Source: Candidatus Collierbacteria bacterium GW2011_GWC2_44_18 (GTDB taxonomy: Bacteria; Patescibacteriota; Microgenomatia; UBA1400; MFAQ01). From it: a stretch of DNA of 41,697 nucleotides. The notes under the pieces were generated by a model. That model was not told where the DNA came from. It saw nothing but the letters and a program-made list of their open reading frames with translations, and ran no database searches. Location: assembly GCA_001000865.1 (NCBI GenBank), contig LCIE01000010.1:1-41697 (forward strand), written 5' to 3'. The position numbers and the translations under genes are program-made. Of the stretch, positions 8,814 through 18,134 are shown piece after piece. Position 1 is the first letter of the stretch. Each line of letters begins with the position of its first letter.

Positions 8814-11800
8814 TTACCAGCCGTGGAGGGTTTTTTCCACTTGTTTTTCCAATACAGGCCCAAACTCTACCTTATAAGGTAGAGTTATCTTCTTCAGATT
8901 GTTGCCTGATTCGATCGCCACCACGATTTCGTGGTCTCCAGGGTAAGCTTTGAGGAGGTTACTAACTTGTTGCATGACATGCTTGGGAGTTCCTGACTTA
9001 ATAAAGATTTCGTGGATCATATCTCGGGGAGTTTTACTGGTATCGATCACCGTACCTGAATCAACCACGACCTGAAGCTTATCTTCCCGATTATCTACCT
9101 TACCTCTAACTATCAAGGCTGAATCTTCGTGCCAGAGTTCCGGATTTTCGGCATAAAGTTTGGGGAAAATAATACAATCGATGGTTCCGGTATCGTCCTG
9201 TAGGGTGACAAAGGCCATTTTGGAGTTATTTTTCTTCGTATTAACCAGCTTTTCTCGACTCACAACACCAGCTAGGGTAACCGTCTGATTTAAGTGGAGA
9301 GTCGGGTCTAGATGGGCGATCTTGTGAGAAATAAGGTCCGAAACTATTCTGACGATCTTTTTGACAGGATTATCCGACAGATAAAAGCCCAAAAGCTCCT
9401 TTTCCAGTTTCAGTTTGTCTTCCAGAGACATTTCCGGAATATTGGGTAGATTGTCGACAGTGTTGTCAACCGAGACTGACCCAAATAAGCTGACCTGACT
9501 TTCACCGTTTCTTTTCTGAATTCGAGCCGAACCTTCTCGAATAATTGGTAGGGCGGCTAGAAGCTGGGCCCGATTCCCGAAACGGTCAAGAGCCCCGGAT
9601 TTGATTAGAGATTCAGCAACTCTTTTATTTACTTTTTGAAGATCAACTCTTCTCAAAAAGTCGGTAAACGAGATAAAGTCTCCGTTTTTTCTGGCATCCA
9701 AAATGGCCGTAATGGCTGACGTACCAACATTCTTTATGGCTGAAAGTCCGAAACGGATTGCTTTCCCGGAATCTCTGGCTCTTCCTTCCTGTAGCCATAG
9801 GTCTTCCGCCAAGCTGACAACGGTAAAATCAGTCAGCGATTCATTTACGTCCGGTGGTAACACTTTTATACCAAGTTTTTCACACTCGGATATCGCTAGA
9901 ACAATCTTGTCTGTATCCCCTGCCTCAACGGACATTAGTGCGGTCATATACTCAACCGGATAGTGAGCCTTGATGTATGCCGTCCAGTAGGCAACAATAC
10001 CGTAAGATGCGGCATGGGCCTTATTGAATCCGTATGCAGCAAAAGTCTCTATTTGCTTAAAGAGATCTTCGGCCTTTTCTCTTGTTATATTGGAATGAGT
10101 GATACAGCCTTCAACGAACTTAGAGTGCTGAGCTTCCATCTCAGAAACTATTTTCTTGCCAATAGCCTTTCTAAATTTATCGGCCTCTTCCCAGTTGTAA
10201 CCCGCTAGTTGGATGGCCATAAAGAGAACGTCGTCTTGATAAGTGATAATACCGTATGACTGATCAAGAATTTTCTCGAGACCAGGAACAAAGTAGGACA
10301 CTTTGGCAGGATTATGTTTACGAATAATATATTCCGGAATACTGCCCATGGGACCAGGGCGATAAAGAGCCACCATGGCCATAACATCTTCAATTCTTTC
10401 AGGTTTTAGATCAATCAAATATTTGGTCATACCACCACCGGCCAACTGAAAGACGCCGAAGGTTTCACCTCTGGCCAGCATTTCGTAAGTTGGGGTGTCG
10501 TCCAGTGGGATTTTTTTAATGTTTATTTTGATATCGTAAAGTTTTTCGACGAGTTTGACCGCATTGGCGAGAATGGTGAGGTTAGCAATTCCTAATATAT
10601 CAAGCTTTATCAAGCCAACATCTTCGCAGGCATGCATCTCGTATTGAGTAATGACTCGATCTCCCCCACCGGTTTCTTGCTGAAGGGGAGTAAATTTCAC
10701 CAGATTGTCGGGGCCGACGATCACCGCGGCGGCATGTACAGAAATATGGCGAGCATTACCCTCTACCTTTTGGGCCATATCCAACAAGCGTTTTATCTCT
10801 GGATCGTCGTTTTTCATCTTTTGAAGCTCGGGTGTGGTTTCCAGAGCTTTCTTTAAAGTCATGGGGAACCCTTGACTGCCTTCTGGTACCGTCTTGGAAA
10901 TTTTATCTACTTTGGAATATGGCATCCCCATTACTCGTCCGATATCCCGGACTGCGGCTCTTGCTTTCATGGTGCCAAAAGTGCAGATCTGACCTACTTT
11001 CTCCTGACCGTAGGTGTCGGCCAGATAGTGAATCAAGGCGTCACGATGAATATCAGCGACATCCAAATCAATATCCGGAGGTGATGGTCGAAAAGGGTTC
11101 AGGAAACGTTCGAAGGGTAACCTAAAATATAAGGGGTCGACCGTCGTGATCCCTATACAATAAGAAACAAGAGAACCGGCTGCCGACCCTCTAGTGTTGG
11201 TGTAAATTCCAGCGTCATTAGCGAAGTTAACAATGCCGGATTCAAGCAAAAAGTAGGGTGAATAACCCTTCTTTTCTATTACTTCCAGTTCATATTCAAG
11301 TCTGGTTCTCTGCTCTTCGTTTACAGACCCAAATATATCTTGGCAACCGATGTACGCTTTTTCACGCAGAACCTCTCCGGCCGATTTTCCGGTCGGAAGA
11401 TCCAGCTTGGGAAAATACCATTCCCCCAGTTTGATGCTAACATCACAGCGTTCAGCAATCTTTTGAGTATTATCCAATGTCTCTGGTAAATCCTGAAACT
11501 CAGATCCCATTTCGTCGGGGCTTTTGAGATAAAAATCTGGAGTGTCGACGAAGCGCATGCGATTGGTATCATCAAGCATTTTCCCAGTCTGAACACAAAC
11601 TAAGGCATCTTGGGCGGCGGCATCCTCTTGGTTTATATAATGAGAGTCGTTAGTGGCTATCAGTGGTATCCCTAGTTCTCGGGAGAGCTTAATTAATCCT
11701 GCCTCAGCTTTAATTTCATTCTGATGAAAATCCAGTAGTTTGGGTTTAATTTCAGCCGGTACCAACGGGTTTAAAGCATATCGGTCGTAATGATGTCGCT

Positions 11801-12317
11801 GTAATTCGATAAAAATGTTTCCCGATCCGAATATTTGTTCATATTCGATAAGTTCTTTTTTGGCAGATTCCACCCCCTCTTCAATTAGTAATTTTTGGAC
11901 TCGTCCTGCCGGACAGGCGGTGGTGCAAATAAGGCCTTTTGAGTATTTTGACAAGGTTTCCTTGTCTACTCTCGGTTTGTAATAGAAACCTTCCGTCTGA
12001 CCGATGGTGACGATTTTGAGTAGGTTTTGATAACCTTCAAAGTTTTCTGCCAGTAGAATCAAGTGGTTGGCGTCGGACTTGGTCTTATCGAGGCGGGAAC
12101 TTTTGGCCAAATAGATCTCACAGCCAATGATAGGTTTGATTTCTTCCTTGAGAGCCTTCTTATAGAACTCGATCGCACCATACATGGAGCCATGATCTGT
12201 AATAGCCACTGCAGTTTGTCCGAGCTCTTTTGTTTTGGCTACGAGTTTACCAATTTTACTCAGCCCATCCAACAGGGAAAACTCGGTATGAACGTGAAGA
12301 TGGGTGAACTTTGGCAT
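8814..12317 (-). CDS. dnaE: DNA polymerase III alpha subunit
   Basis: PHP domain FTHLHVHTEFSLLDG, AITDHGSMYGAIEFYKKA; polymerase motifs PPDIDLDVAD, GPMGSIPEYI; C-terminal OB fold. Confidence 0.98.
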   Translation of the reverse strand: MPKFTHLHVHTEFSLLDGLSKIGKLVAKTKELGQTAVAITDHGSMYGAIEFYKKALKEEIKPIIGCEIYLAKSSRLDKTKSDANHLILLAENFEGYQNLLKIVTIGQTEGFYYKPRVDKETLSKYSKGLICTTACPAGRVQKLLIEEGVESAKKELIEYEQIFGSGNIFIELQRHHYDRYALNPLVPAEIKPKLLDFHQNEIKAEAGLIKLSRELGIPLIATNDSHYINQEDAAAQDALVCVQTGKMLDDTNRMRFVDTPDFYLKSPDEMGSEFQDLPETLDNTQKIAERCDVSIKLGEWYFPKLDLPTGKSAGEVLREKAYIGCQDIFGSVNEEQRTRLEYELEVIEKKGYSPYFLLESGIVNFANDAGIYTNTRGSAAGSLVSYCIGITTVDPLYFRLPFERFLNPFRPSPPDIDLDVADIHRDALIHYLADTYGQEKVGQICTFGTMKARAAVRDIGRVMGMPYSKVDKISKTVPEGSQGFPMTLKKALETTPELQKMKNDDPEIKRLLDMAQKVEGNARHISVHAAAVIVGPDNLVKFTPLQQETGGGDRVITQYEMHACEDVGLIKLDILGIANLTILANAVKLVEKLYDIKINIKKIPLDDTPTYEMLARGETFGVFQLAGGGMTKYLIDLKPERIEDVMAMVALYRPGPMGSIPEYIIRKHNPAKVSYFVPGLEKILDQSYGIITYQDDVLFMAIQLAGYNWEEADKFRKAIGKKIVSEMEAQHSKFVEGCITHSNITREKAEDLFKQIETFAAYGFNKAHAASYGIVAYWTAYIKAHYPVEYMTALMSVEAGDTDKIVLAISECEKLGIKVLPPDVNESLTDFTVVSLAEDLWLQEGRARDSGKAIRFGLSAIKNVGTSAITAILDARKNGDFISFTDFLRRVDLQKVNKRVAESLIKSGALDRFGNRAQLLAALPIIREGSARIQKRNGESQVSLFGSVSVDNTVDNLPNIPEMSLEDKLKLEKELLGFYLSDNPVKKIVRIVSDLISHKIAHLDPTLHLNQTVTLAGVVSREKLVNTKKNNSKMAFVTLQDDTGTIDCIIFPKLYAENPELWHEDSALIVRGKVDNREDKLQVVVDSGTVIDTSKTPRDMIHEIFIKSGTPKHVMQQVSNLLKAYPGDHEIVVAIESGNNLKKITLPYKVEFGPVLEKQVEKTLHGW

Positions 12318-12350
12318 GCTTAGTTATCTTCAGGGTTGTCCGCGAATATT

Positions 12351-12986
12351 TCAAGTGGTGGATCGAAGTTTTCTGAATCCCCAAAAATGTGCATGCTTAT
12401 AATCTGCGTAAACTTGGCTCAAACTTACGACTCGATAGGGGAGTTCGATCCTTTGCTTTTCCCAGACCACTATCTCATCCTTTGGTCCATGTCCTAGGGC
12501 TAAAAAGGTATGAAATTTAGTTGTCTCTCCTCTGGAGTTGCCGAGCTCTGTGCTTACATGAACGATGCAGGGAAAGCCAAAAAACTCCACCGCCTTCCTC
12601 AGCTCAAATTCCTGATCAATCTGAAAATAGTCTCCGTCAAAGAAGTCTTCCTTACAGTTTTGCGGTCTGGTGCCGGACAGATCTCGAGTTTCGAGAGCTG
12701 CCACAGCGGCATGACAGTACCAATGTTTTACGTGTTCTAAACTTCCTTTGTATCTTGGACGGAGTCCTTTACGCTTGTGCCAGTCATAATACCAGGGGTC
12801 ATTCCGGTGCAAAGGATCCATGTCTCTTTCGGCTCGAATCTGAAGAATTAAAGTATTTCGGATGATTGCCCTTTGGTCCTTTGATAACAAAGCATAACCT
12901 TCCGTTGCCTCCAACTTGGCTACATCGTGCTTATATCTTGCTTGTTCATTATCTAAATCAGGTCTCGAATAGCTTATTTTTTCCAT
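12351..12986 (-). CDS. Hypothetical protein (211 aa); possible papain/transglutaminase-like fold
   Basis: Long ORF; HWYCHAAVAAL ... KFHTFLALG ... EIVVWEKQ spacing suggests a Cys/His pair (weak inference). Confidence 0.7.
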   Translation of the reverse strand: MEKISYSRPDLDNEQARYKHDVAKLEATEGYALLSKDQRAIIRNTLILQIRAERDMDPLHRNDPWYYDWHKRKGLRPRYKGSLEHVKHWYCHAAVAALETRDLSGTRPQNCKEDFFDGDYFQIDQEFELRKAVEFFGFPCIVHVSTELGNSRGETTKFHTFLALGHGPKDEIVVWEKQRIELPYRVVSLSQVYADYKHAHFWGFRKLRSTT

Positions 12987-13013
12987 ATTTTCTGCCCATA
13001 GTATACTATATAT

Positions 13014-13331
13014 ATGAGTTTTGCCGATGAAGTTTACAAATTTCTAAAAAGTGTACCTAAAGGAGAAGTGACGACTTATAAGGCGTTGGGTGAGAAATTA
13101 GGCACCAAAGCTTACAGAGCCGTCGGTCAGGCGTTAAAACATAACCCATACGCTCCCGATGTCCCCTGCCATCGAGTGGTTCGAAGTGACGGCACCATTG
13201 GTGGGTTTATGGGAAAAACAGATGGTGAAGAAATTCAAAAGAAAATTCGACTGCTCCGATCGGAAGGGATAGTGGTGGAGCATGGGAAAATTGTTGGATT
13301 CCCAAACAAGCTCTGCTTATTTGTTGAGTAG
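13014..13331 (+). CDS. MGMT-family alkyltransferase (short form)
   Basis: PCHRVVRSDGTIGGF active-site motif; VPKGEVTTYKALGEKLGTKAYRAVGQAL. Confidence 0.93.
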   Translation: MSFADEVYKFLKSVPKGEVTTYKALGEKLGTKAYRAVGQALKHNPYAPDVPCHRVVRSDGTIGGFMGKTDGEEIQKKIRLLRSEGIVVEHGKIVGFPNKLCLFVE

Positions 13332-14636
13332 GTCTAACACAACTTCACTGAGGGTCTTTGGGTCGGCGGTACCTTTGGTTTCTTTCATGGCCTGACCAAC
13401 AAAGAAGCCGGCTACAGCGATCTTGCCGCCTTTGAAGTCTGCCACTAGAACTGGGTTAGCCAGCATAATTCCTTGAATAACTTTTTCCAGCTCTCCCCTA
13501 TCGGTGTTGCCAACTTTGGTAAGTTCTTGATATCGAACTAGAACGTGTTCTGCTGGGTCGAGCTTCCCATTGACGATCAAACTGGCAAGTTTCTTTGATT
13601 CAATCCGATCATCGTCGGAATAGTCATGAATAATTTGAATAGCGACTTGATTTTGGGTGCTGACAAGGATCTTGGCATCTTTTCTCTCCACACCAAGGTT
13701 TTTTAATGAAGATATTTCCTGATCGGGGAGCAGAGGGAGTTCTTTCCCAATTTTTTCTACAAAATCTTCCTCAATAATAAATGGGGGGATGTCCGGCTCA
13801 GGAAAATACCGATAATCTTTGGCCTCTTCTTTGGTTCTTTGCAGGAAGGTGACCTTTTTGACCGAATCGTACCCTCTGGTGGTTTTGTTGGTTGAGCTCT
13901 TTTCGACGCCGGTTTTTTCAAAATCTTCGACCTGACGCTTGATTTCAAATTCAATGGCCTGTACAGCAAAATTAAAGGAGTTAATGTTTTTTATCTCCAC
14001 CAAAGGAGTGTAACGTATTCCCGCTTCATTCTCGATACAAACGTTGACTGTTGGTTCCAAACGCATCTGTCCTTTTTCCATATCGGCGCTTGAGACGCCG
14101 ATGGCGCGAATGATTTCGTGAACTTTTTTTAAATATTCTTTGGCTTCAGCACTACTGGACATATCAGGCTTAGAGACTATTTCGACGAGAGGAACGCCGG
14201 AACGATTGAAGTCCACTAGGGTAACTTTTTCTCCATTTAAGACGGTATGCTGGAGTTTGCCGGTATCTTCTTCTTGATGAACTCTTTCGATGCCAATCTT
14301 TTTTCCGGAATCAAGATTCAGAAATCCTTCTGAACAAAAGGGCTGGTCGTACTGACTAATCTGGTATCCCTTGGCCAGATCGGGATAAAAATATTGTTTG
14401 CGATCAAATTTGGACAGTCTGTTGATAGAACAATTGAGAGCCAAACCAATTTTGAGACAAGATTCGAGAGCTTTTTTGTTGGGTACCGGTAATGCACCGG
14501 GTAAACCAAGACATACAGGGCAGGTTTGAGTATTGGGAACTTTTCCAAAATGATCTGCTGGACAGCCACAAAACATTTTCGATTTTGTTTCCAGCTCCAC
14601 GTGGACTTCCAGTCCTATTAAGGGTGTAATATTCAT
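13317..14636 (-). CDS. gatB: Asp/Glu-tRNA amidotransferase subunit B
   Basis: IGLEVHVELETKSKMFCGCP; PVCLGLPGALPVPN; VTLVDFNRSGVPLVEIVS. Confidence 0.98.
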   Translation of the reverse strand: MNITPLIGLEVHVELETKSKMFCGCPADHFGKVPNTQTCPVCLGLPGALPVPNKKALESCLKIGLALNCSINRLSKFDRKQYFYPDLAKGYQISQYDQPFCSEGFLNLDSGKKIGIERVHQEEDTGKLQHTVLNGEKVTLVDFNRSGVPLVEIVSKPDMSSSAEAKEYLKKVHEIIRAIGVSSADMEKGQMRLEPTVNVCIENEAGIRYTPLVEIKNINSFNFAVQAIEFEIKRQVEDFEKTGVEKSSTNKTTRGYDSVKKVTFLQRTKEEAKDYRYFPEPDIPPFIIEEDFVEKIGKELPLLPDQEISSLKNLGVERKDAKILVSTQNQVAIQIIHDYSDDDRIESKKLASLIVNGKLDPAEHVLVRYQELTKVGNTDRGELEKVIQGIMLANPVLVADFKGGKIAVAGFFVGQAMKETKGTADPKTLSEVVLDLLNK

Positions 14637-16057
14637 AAAGTTTTGTCTATATCAGGAAACTGTTGAAAATCGGTATTTCGTTGGTAACAATCAGCAATCA
14701 TCAAGGCTTTTGACTCCTGAAACTGGTCGCAGGTGATCTGTAAGCCAATTGGGAGACCGTCAACAAAACCGCAGGGAACTCCAGCGCTAGTTAGTCCGGC
14801 GACAGAGCTCTGCTCGACGAGAATATCTTCCATTTCTCCAAACATGGGTTGGTTTTTGGTAGCGCCAAGAGAAAGTGCCGGTCCGGGAGAGACGGCTCCG
14901 ATAACAGCATCGTAGGTTTTAAATATTTCGGCAAACTGATCAATCATTTTAGTACGGACTGCCTGGGCTTTTTTGTAATAGGCATCATAGTAGCCGGAAG
15001 ACAAAGTATAGGTGCCAAGCATAATACGCCGTTTGGTCTCTTCACAAAAAGAATCTCGTGTATGGCCAAAACGAATACCATCGAATCTGGCTAGGTTGGA
15101 ACTGACCTCTGAGCGCTGAACAACGGTATAGACGCCAATAGCATATTTGGGATCCATCAGAGAGACCTCTTCAACAATTGCCCCAAGTGAACGAAATTTT
15201 TCGGCCGCATCCAGGATTAATTTTTTGACATCATCTCTCATATCTGTCAGTAAATATTCTTTGACCATGCCGATTTTGACACCTTTTAGATCTTTATTAT
15301 TTAAAAATGTCGGATAGTTCTCGACCGGGGCCGGACTAGTGGTGGCATCGAAAGGATCTTGACCCGAAATTACTTTAGCAACGAGAGCCGCGTCGGCTAC
15401 CGTTTTCGCGATTGGGCCAGGCGAATCGGTAGAGCTGGCCATGGCAATACAGCCGTAGCGCCCGGCACGACCATATGTCGGCTTAAATCCGGTGACACCA
15501 CACCAAGCGGCTGGTTGGCGAATTGAGCCGGCGGTCTCACTACCAAGAGCAGCAGTCGCTAATTGGGCAGAAACGGCAGCAGCCGAACCACCCGAAGAAC
15601 CTCCAGGTAGTTTGTCAGGATTCCAGGGGTTATGAGTAGGGCCGAAGTCAGACGTTTCGGTGCTACTACCATGTGCAAAAGAATCCATATTGGTTTTACC
15701 CAAAAAGATGGCGCCAGCCGCTAACAGTTTACTCGTAACAGATGACTCGTATTGAGGCATATAACCCTCAAGAATATGAGAACTGGCAGTTGTGGAAATG
15801 CCAATGGTAAGGAAATTATCTTTTATGGCCATGGGAATACCGAGCAGTTCCCTATCAATCCCCTTCTCCGCGATTTCTTTGTCGATGGCAGCCGCTTGGG
15901 CAATAGCGTTTGGGTTGAGGGCCAAAAAAACATTTAGCTTAGGATTGTATTTCTCGATGCGGCTCAAAAAGTGTTTAACCAAGTCAACACAGGAAAAACT
16001 TTTAGAACGGTACCCCTCATGAACTTCTTTGATAGTTAACTCGTGTAGTTGTTTCAT
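14633..16057 (-). CDS. gatA: Asp/Glu-tRNA amidotransferase subunit A
   Basis: Amidase signature GGSSGGSAAAVSAQLATAALGSETAGSIRQPAAWCGVTGFKPTYGR. Confidence 0.98.
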   Translation of the reverse strand: MKQLHELTIKEVHEGYRSKSFSCVDLVKHFLSRIEKYNPKLNVFLALNPNAIAQAAAIDKEIAEKGIDRELLGIPMAIKDNFLTIGISTTASSHILEGYMPQYESSVTSKLLAAGAIFLGKTNMDSFAHGSSTETSDFGPTHNPWNPDKLPGGSSGGSAAAVSAQLATAALGSETAGSIRQPAAWCGVTGFKPTYGRAGRYGCIAMASSTDSPGPIAKTVADAALVAKVISGQDPFDATTSPAPVENYPTFLNNKDLKGVKIGMVKEYLLTDMRDDVKKLILDAAEKFRSLGAIVEEVSLMDPKYAIGVYTVVQRSEVSSNLARFDGIRFGHTRDSFCEETKRRIMLGTYTLSSGYYDAYYKKAQAVRTKMIDQFAEIFKTYDAVIGAVSPGPALSLGATKNQPMFGEMEDILVEQSSVAGLTSAGVPCGFVDGLPIGLQITCDQFQESKALMIADCYQRNTDFQQFPDIDKTL

Positions 16058-16440
16058 TAGATAACACTTTCTGTTTCGTCCGTGTCTATAACTCGAGGGA
16101 CAACAAAAAAGCCGTGGCTGGTAAGTTTGGCCTCTCTGAGAGCGACCTCTTGAGGAAGAATTCTAGTTAGATCAATGACATCGTCTCGGGATATGTTGGT
16201 TAGACCGGTGACTTGATATGTGGCAGGAACGTCAGAGGTATTGATCTCATTTAACCGATTGATCATGTCGACTGTTTCTGTGAACTGCCCGGCAAAGAGA
16301 TCAACTTCGTCTTTTTGAAGTTTGAGGTTGGCCAGTTTGGCAATTTTTTTGACGTCGTCAGGGGTAACGGTTACTTTGTGCACAAATCCAATTTTAGCAG
16401 GATTTTCTGTGCTGGGAAGGTACATGGTACAATACCCCAT
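16057..16440 (-). CDS. gatC: Asp/Glu-tRNA amidotransferase subunit C (start may be internal, e.g. GTG near 16383)
   Basis: VTPDDVKKIAKLANLKLQKDEVDLFAGQFTETVDMINRLNEINTSDVPATYQ. Confidence 0.92.
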   Translation of the reverse strand: MGYCTMYLPSTENPAKIGFVHKVTVTPDDVKKIAKLANLKLQKDEVDLFAGQFTETVDMINRLNEINTSDVPATYQVTGLTNISRDDVIDLTRILPQEVALREAKLTSHGFFVVPRVIDTDETESVI

Positions 16441-16471
16441 AAGTACATTTCAAGGTAATTGGAGGTCTTAG

Positions 16472-16720
16472 ATGAACACAAAGGATGATTTTGTTAGATG
16501 GTTCGAGGATGGAAAGAAGAAAGGCGCTACTCACGCGATAATAGTTTGTGATACCTTCGATCACACTGATTTTCCAATTTACGTAATGCCTGGTGAAAAT
16601 TGTCGCGAAAAAGCGGAGAGTGAAGGCAAAAAACCGATGCAGCGAGTAATGGAAGTCTATTCCCTATCCCTGGATTTTGAGACACAGTTCAAAGAAGTTC
16701 GCGCCTTCCATTACGATTAG
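16472..16720 (+). CDS. Conserved-looking hypothetical protein (82 aa)
   Basis: TTGGAGGTCTTAGATG start context; followed by a strong terminator. Confidence 0.75.
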   Translation: MNTKDDFVRWFEDGKKKGATHAIIVCDTFDHTDFPIYVMPGENCREKAESEGKKPMQRVMEVYSLSLDFETQFKEVRAFHYD

Positions 16721-16734
16721 ATCTTTTGAGGTCG

Positions 16735-16759
16735 CTCCCACAGACGTGGGAGTTTTTTT
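16735..16759 (+). terminator. Rho-independent terminator
   Basis: CTCCCAC-agac-GTGGGAG followed by TTTTTTT. Confidence 0.9.
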
Positions 16760-16764
16760 GTGGT

Positions 16765-18129
16765 CTAATCTTCGTTCAGGAAGTTAGGGCTGAGAACGAT
16801 TTTTTTGTTTTTGACTTCGTAAGCAATATCGCAGACATTGTTGAGAAGATCGTGGTCGTGTGAAATCAAAAGTACAGTGCCCTCGTAATCGACCAGAAAT
16901 TCTTCAAGAGCGGCGACTGATTTTAGGTCAAGATGGTTGGTGGGCTCGTCGAGGATTAGAATGTCAGGATTGGTGTAAAGAAAGAGAGCTAACTGAAGAC
17001 GAGCCTTTTGGCCGCCGGAAAGGGTCCATATCTTGGATTTGATCGTGTGTTTACTAAAATAAAACTTGCGGAGAACGGCGGCGGCTTCGTAATCGGCTAT
17101 GGGAAATCTTTTGGTAAAACAGTCGATGGGTGAAGAGTCTTTGTCCAACGCCTCGAGATGTTCCTGAGAGTAATAGCCGACTTTAAGGTTTTCACCTGTT
17201 CGGGCAACACCCACAGAGGGTTCGAGATGACCAAGAATCAGTTTGATCAGAGTTGACTTACCGGAGCCATTGGGAGAAATCAAAGCTACCTTCTCCCCTA
17301 CCTCAATAAAGAGCTCGGCGTTTTCAAAAACAGAATTCTCCGGATAGGAAAAATCCAGATCTTTCACCATAATGGCAATTTTATGCTTGATCTGTTTACC
17401 GGAAACAGAAGTACTAAGCTGAATGTGGGCATCGTGCTTTTTGGGATCTTTGACCATCTCGGCTTCAAATCGAGCTAGACGTTTTTCTAATGCATGATAA
17501 TAACGGGCCATTTTGGGACCACTGGAGGCGCGCGCCTTGAAAACGTTAACCAAGTCTTTGAGTCTTTTGTGTTCTTTTTCTTGAACATGGAAGAGGTGCT
17601 CCATACTTTCTCTTTCCTTTTCATATTCGTTGACAAACTTTTCATAGCCAAAGGGGTAGGTACGGATTTCACGATCCTCCACCAGCCAAGTATGCGTGGT
17701 GATTTGTTTGAGTAAATGCCTGTCGTGAGAAATCATAATGACTAGGCCAGCGAAGGACTCAATGGCGCTGGCCAACCACTGCTTGTTTTCGATGTCCAGG
17801 TGATTGTCCGGCTCGTCCAAAAGAAGCACGTCGTAAAGATTAGAGTAAATGAGATCGGCTAAGAGGGCAATTTTCTTTTGGCCGCCGGACAAGGTTGGAA
17901 GTGAATCAATCTCCTGTTGAAGATAGCCAATCCGCACCTCCCCTCCCCACTCGATCTTGCCGCTATCCTGCTCTTCCAGTCCCATGAGGATTTTTAAAAG
18001 CGTCGACTTCCCGGAACCGTTGTCCCCAATCAAAGCCACCACTCCATTGCCGGTGTGAGTCAGCGTAATATCGTCCAACAAAGGCTGGTTGTAGCTTTTT
18101 TCGAGCTTGGTAATTTTGAGATTGATCAC
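16765..18129 (-). CDS. ABC-F family ATPase
   Basis: Two ABC cassettes, no TM segments: GDNGSGKST...LSGGQKKIALLADL...LLLDEPDNHLD and SPNGSGKST...LSGGQKARLQLA...LILDEPTNHLD. Confidence 0.95.
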   Translation of the reverse strand: MINLKITKLEKSYNQPLLDDITLTHTGNGVVALIGDNGSGKSTLLKILMGLEEQDSGKIEWGGEVRIGYLQQEIDSLPTLSGGQKKIALLADLIYSNLYDVLLLDEPDNHLDIENKQWLASAIESFAGLVIMISHDRHLLKQITTHTWLVEDREIRTYPFGYEKFVNEYEKERESMEHLFHVQEKEHKRLKDLVNVFKARASSGPKMARYYHALEKRLARFEAEMVKDPKKHDAHIQLSTSVSGKQIKHKIAIMVKDLDFSYPENSVFENAELFIEVGEKVALISPNGSGKSTLIKLILGHLEPSVGVARTGENLKVGYYSQEHLEALDKDSSPIDCFTKRFPIADYEAAAVLRKFYFSKHTIKSKIWTLSGGQKARLQLALFLYTNPDILILDEPTNHLDLKSVAALEEFLVDYEGTVLLISHDHDLLNNVCDIAYEVKNKKIVLSPNFLNED

Positions 18130-18134
18130 AGCCC

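Noticed and set aside
9703-12323. Several ORFs antisense to dnaE (and similar ones opposite gatA, clpB, ABC-F and PIF1)
   Set aside because: Low-complexity shadow ORFs opposite strongly conserved genes; no recognisable motifs.
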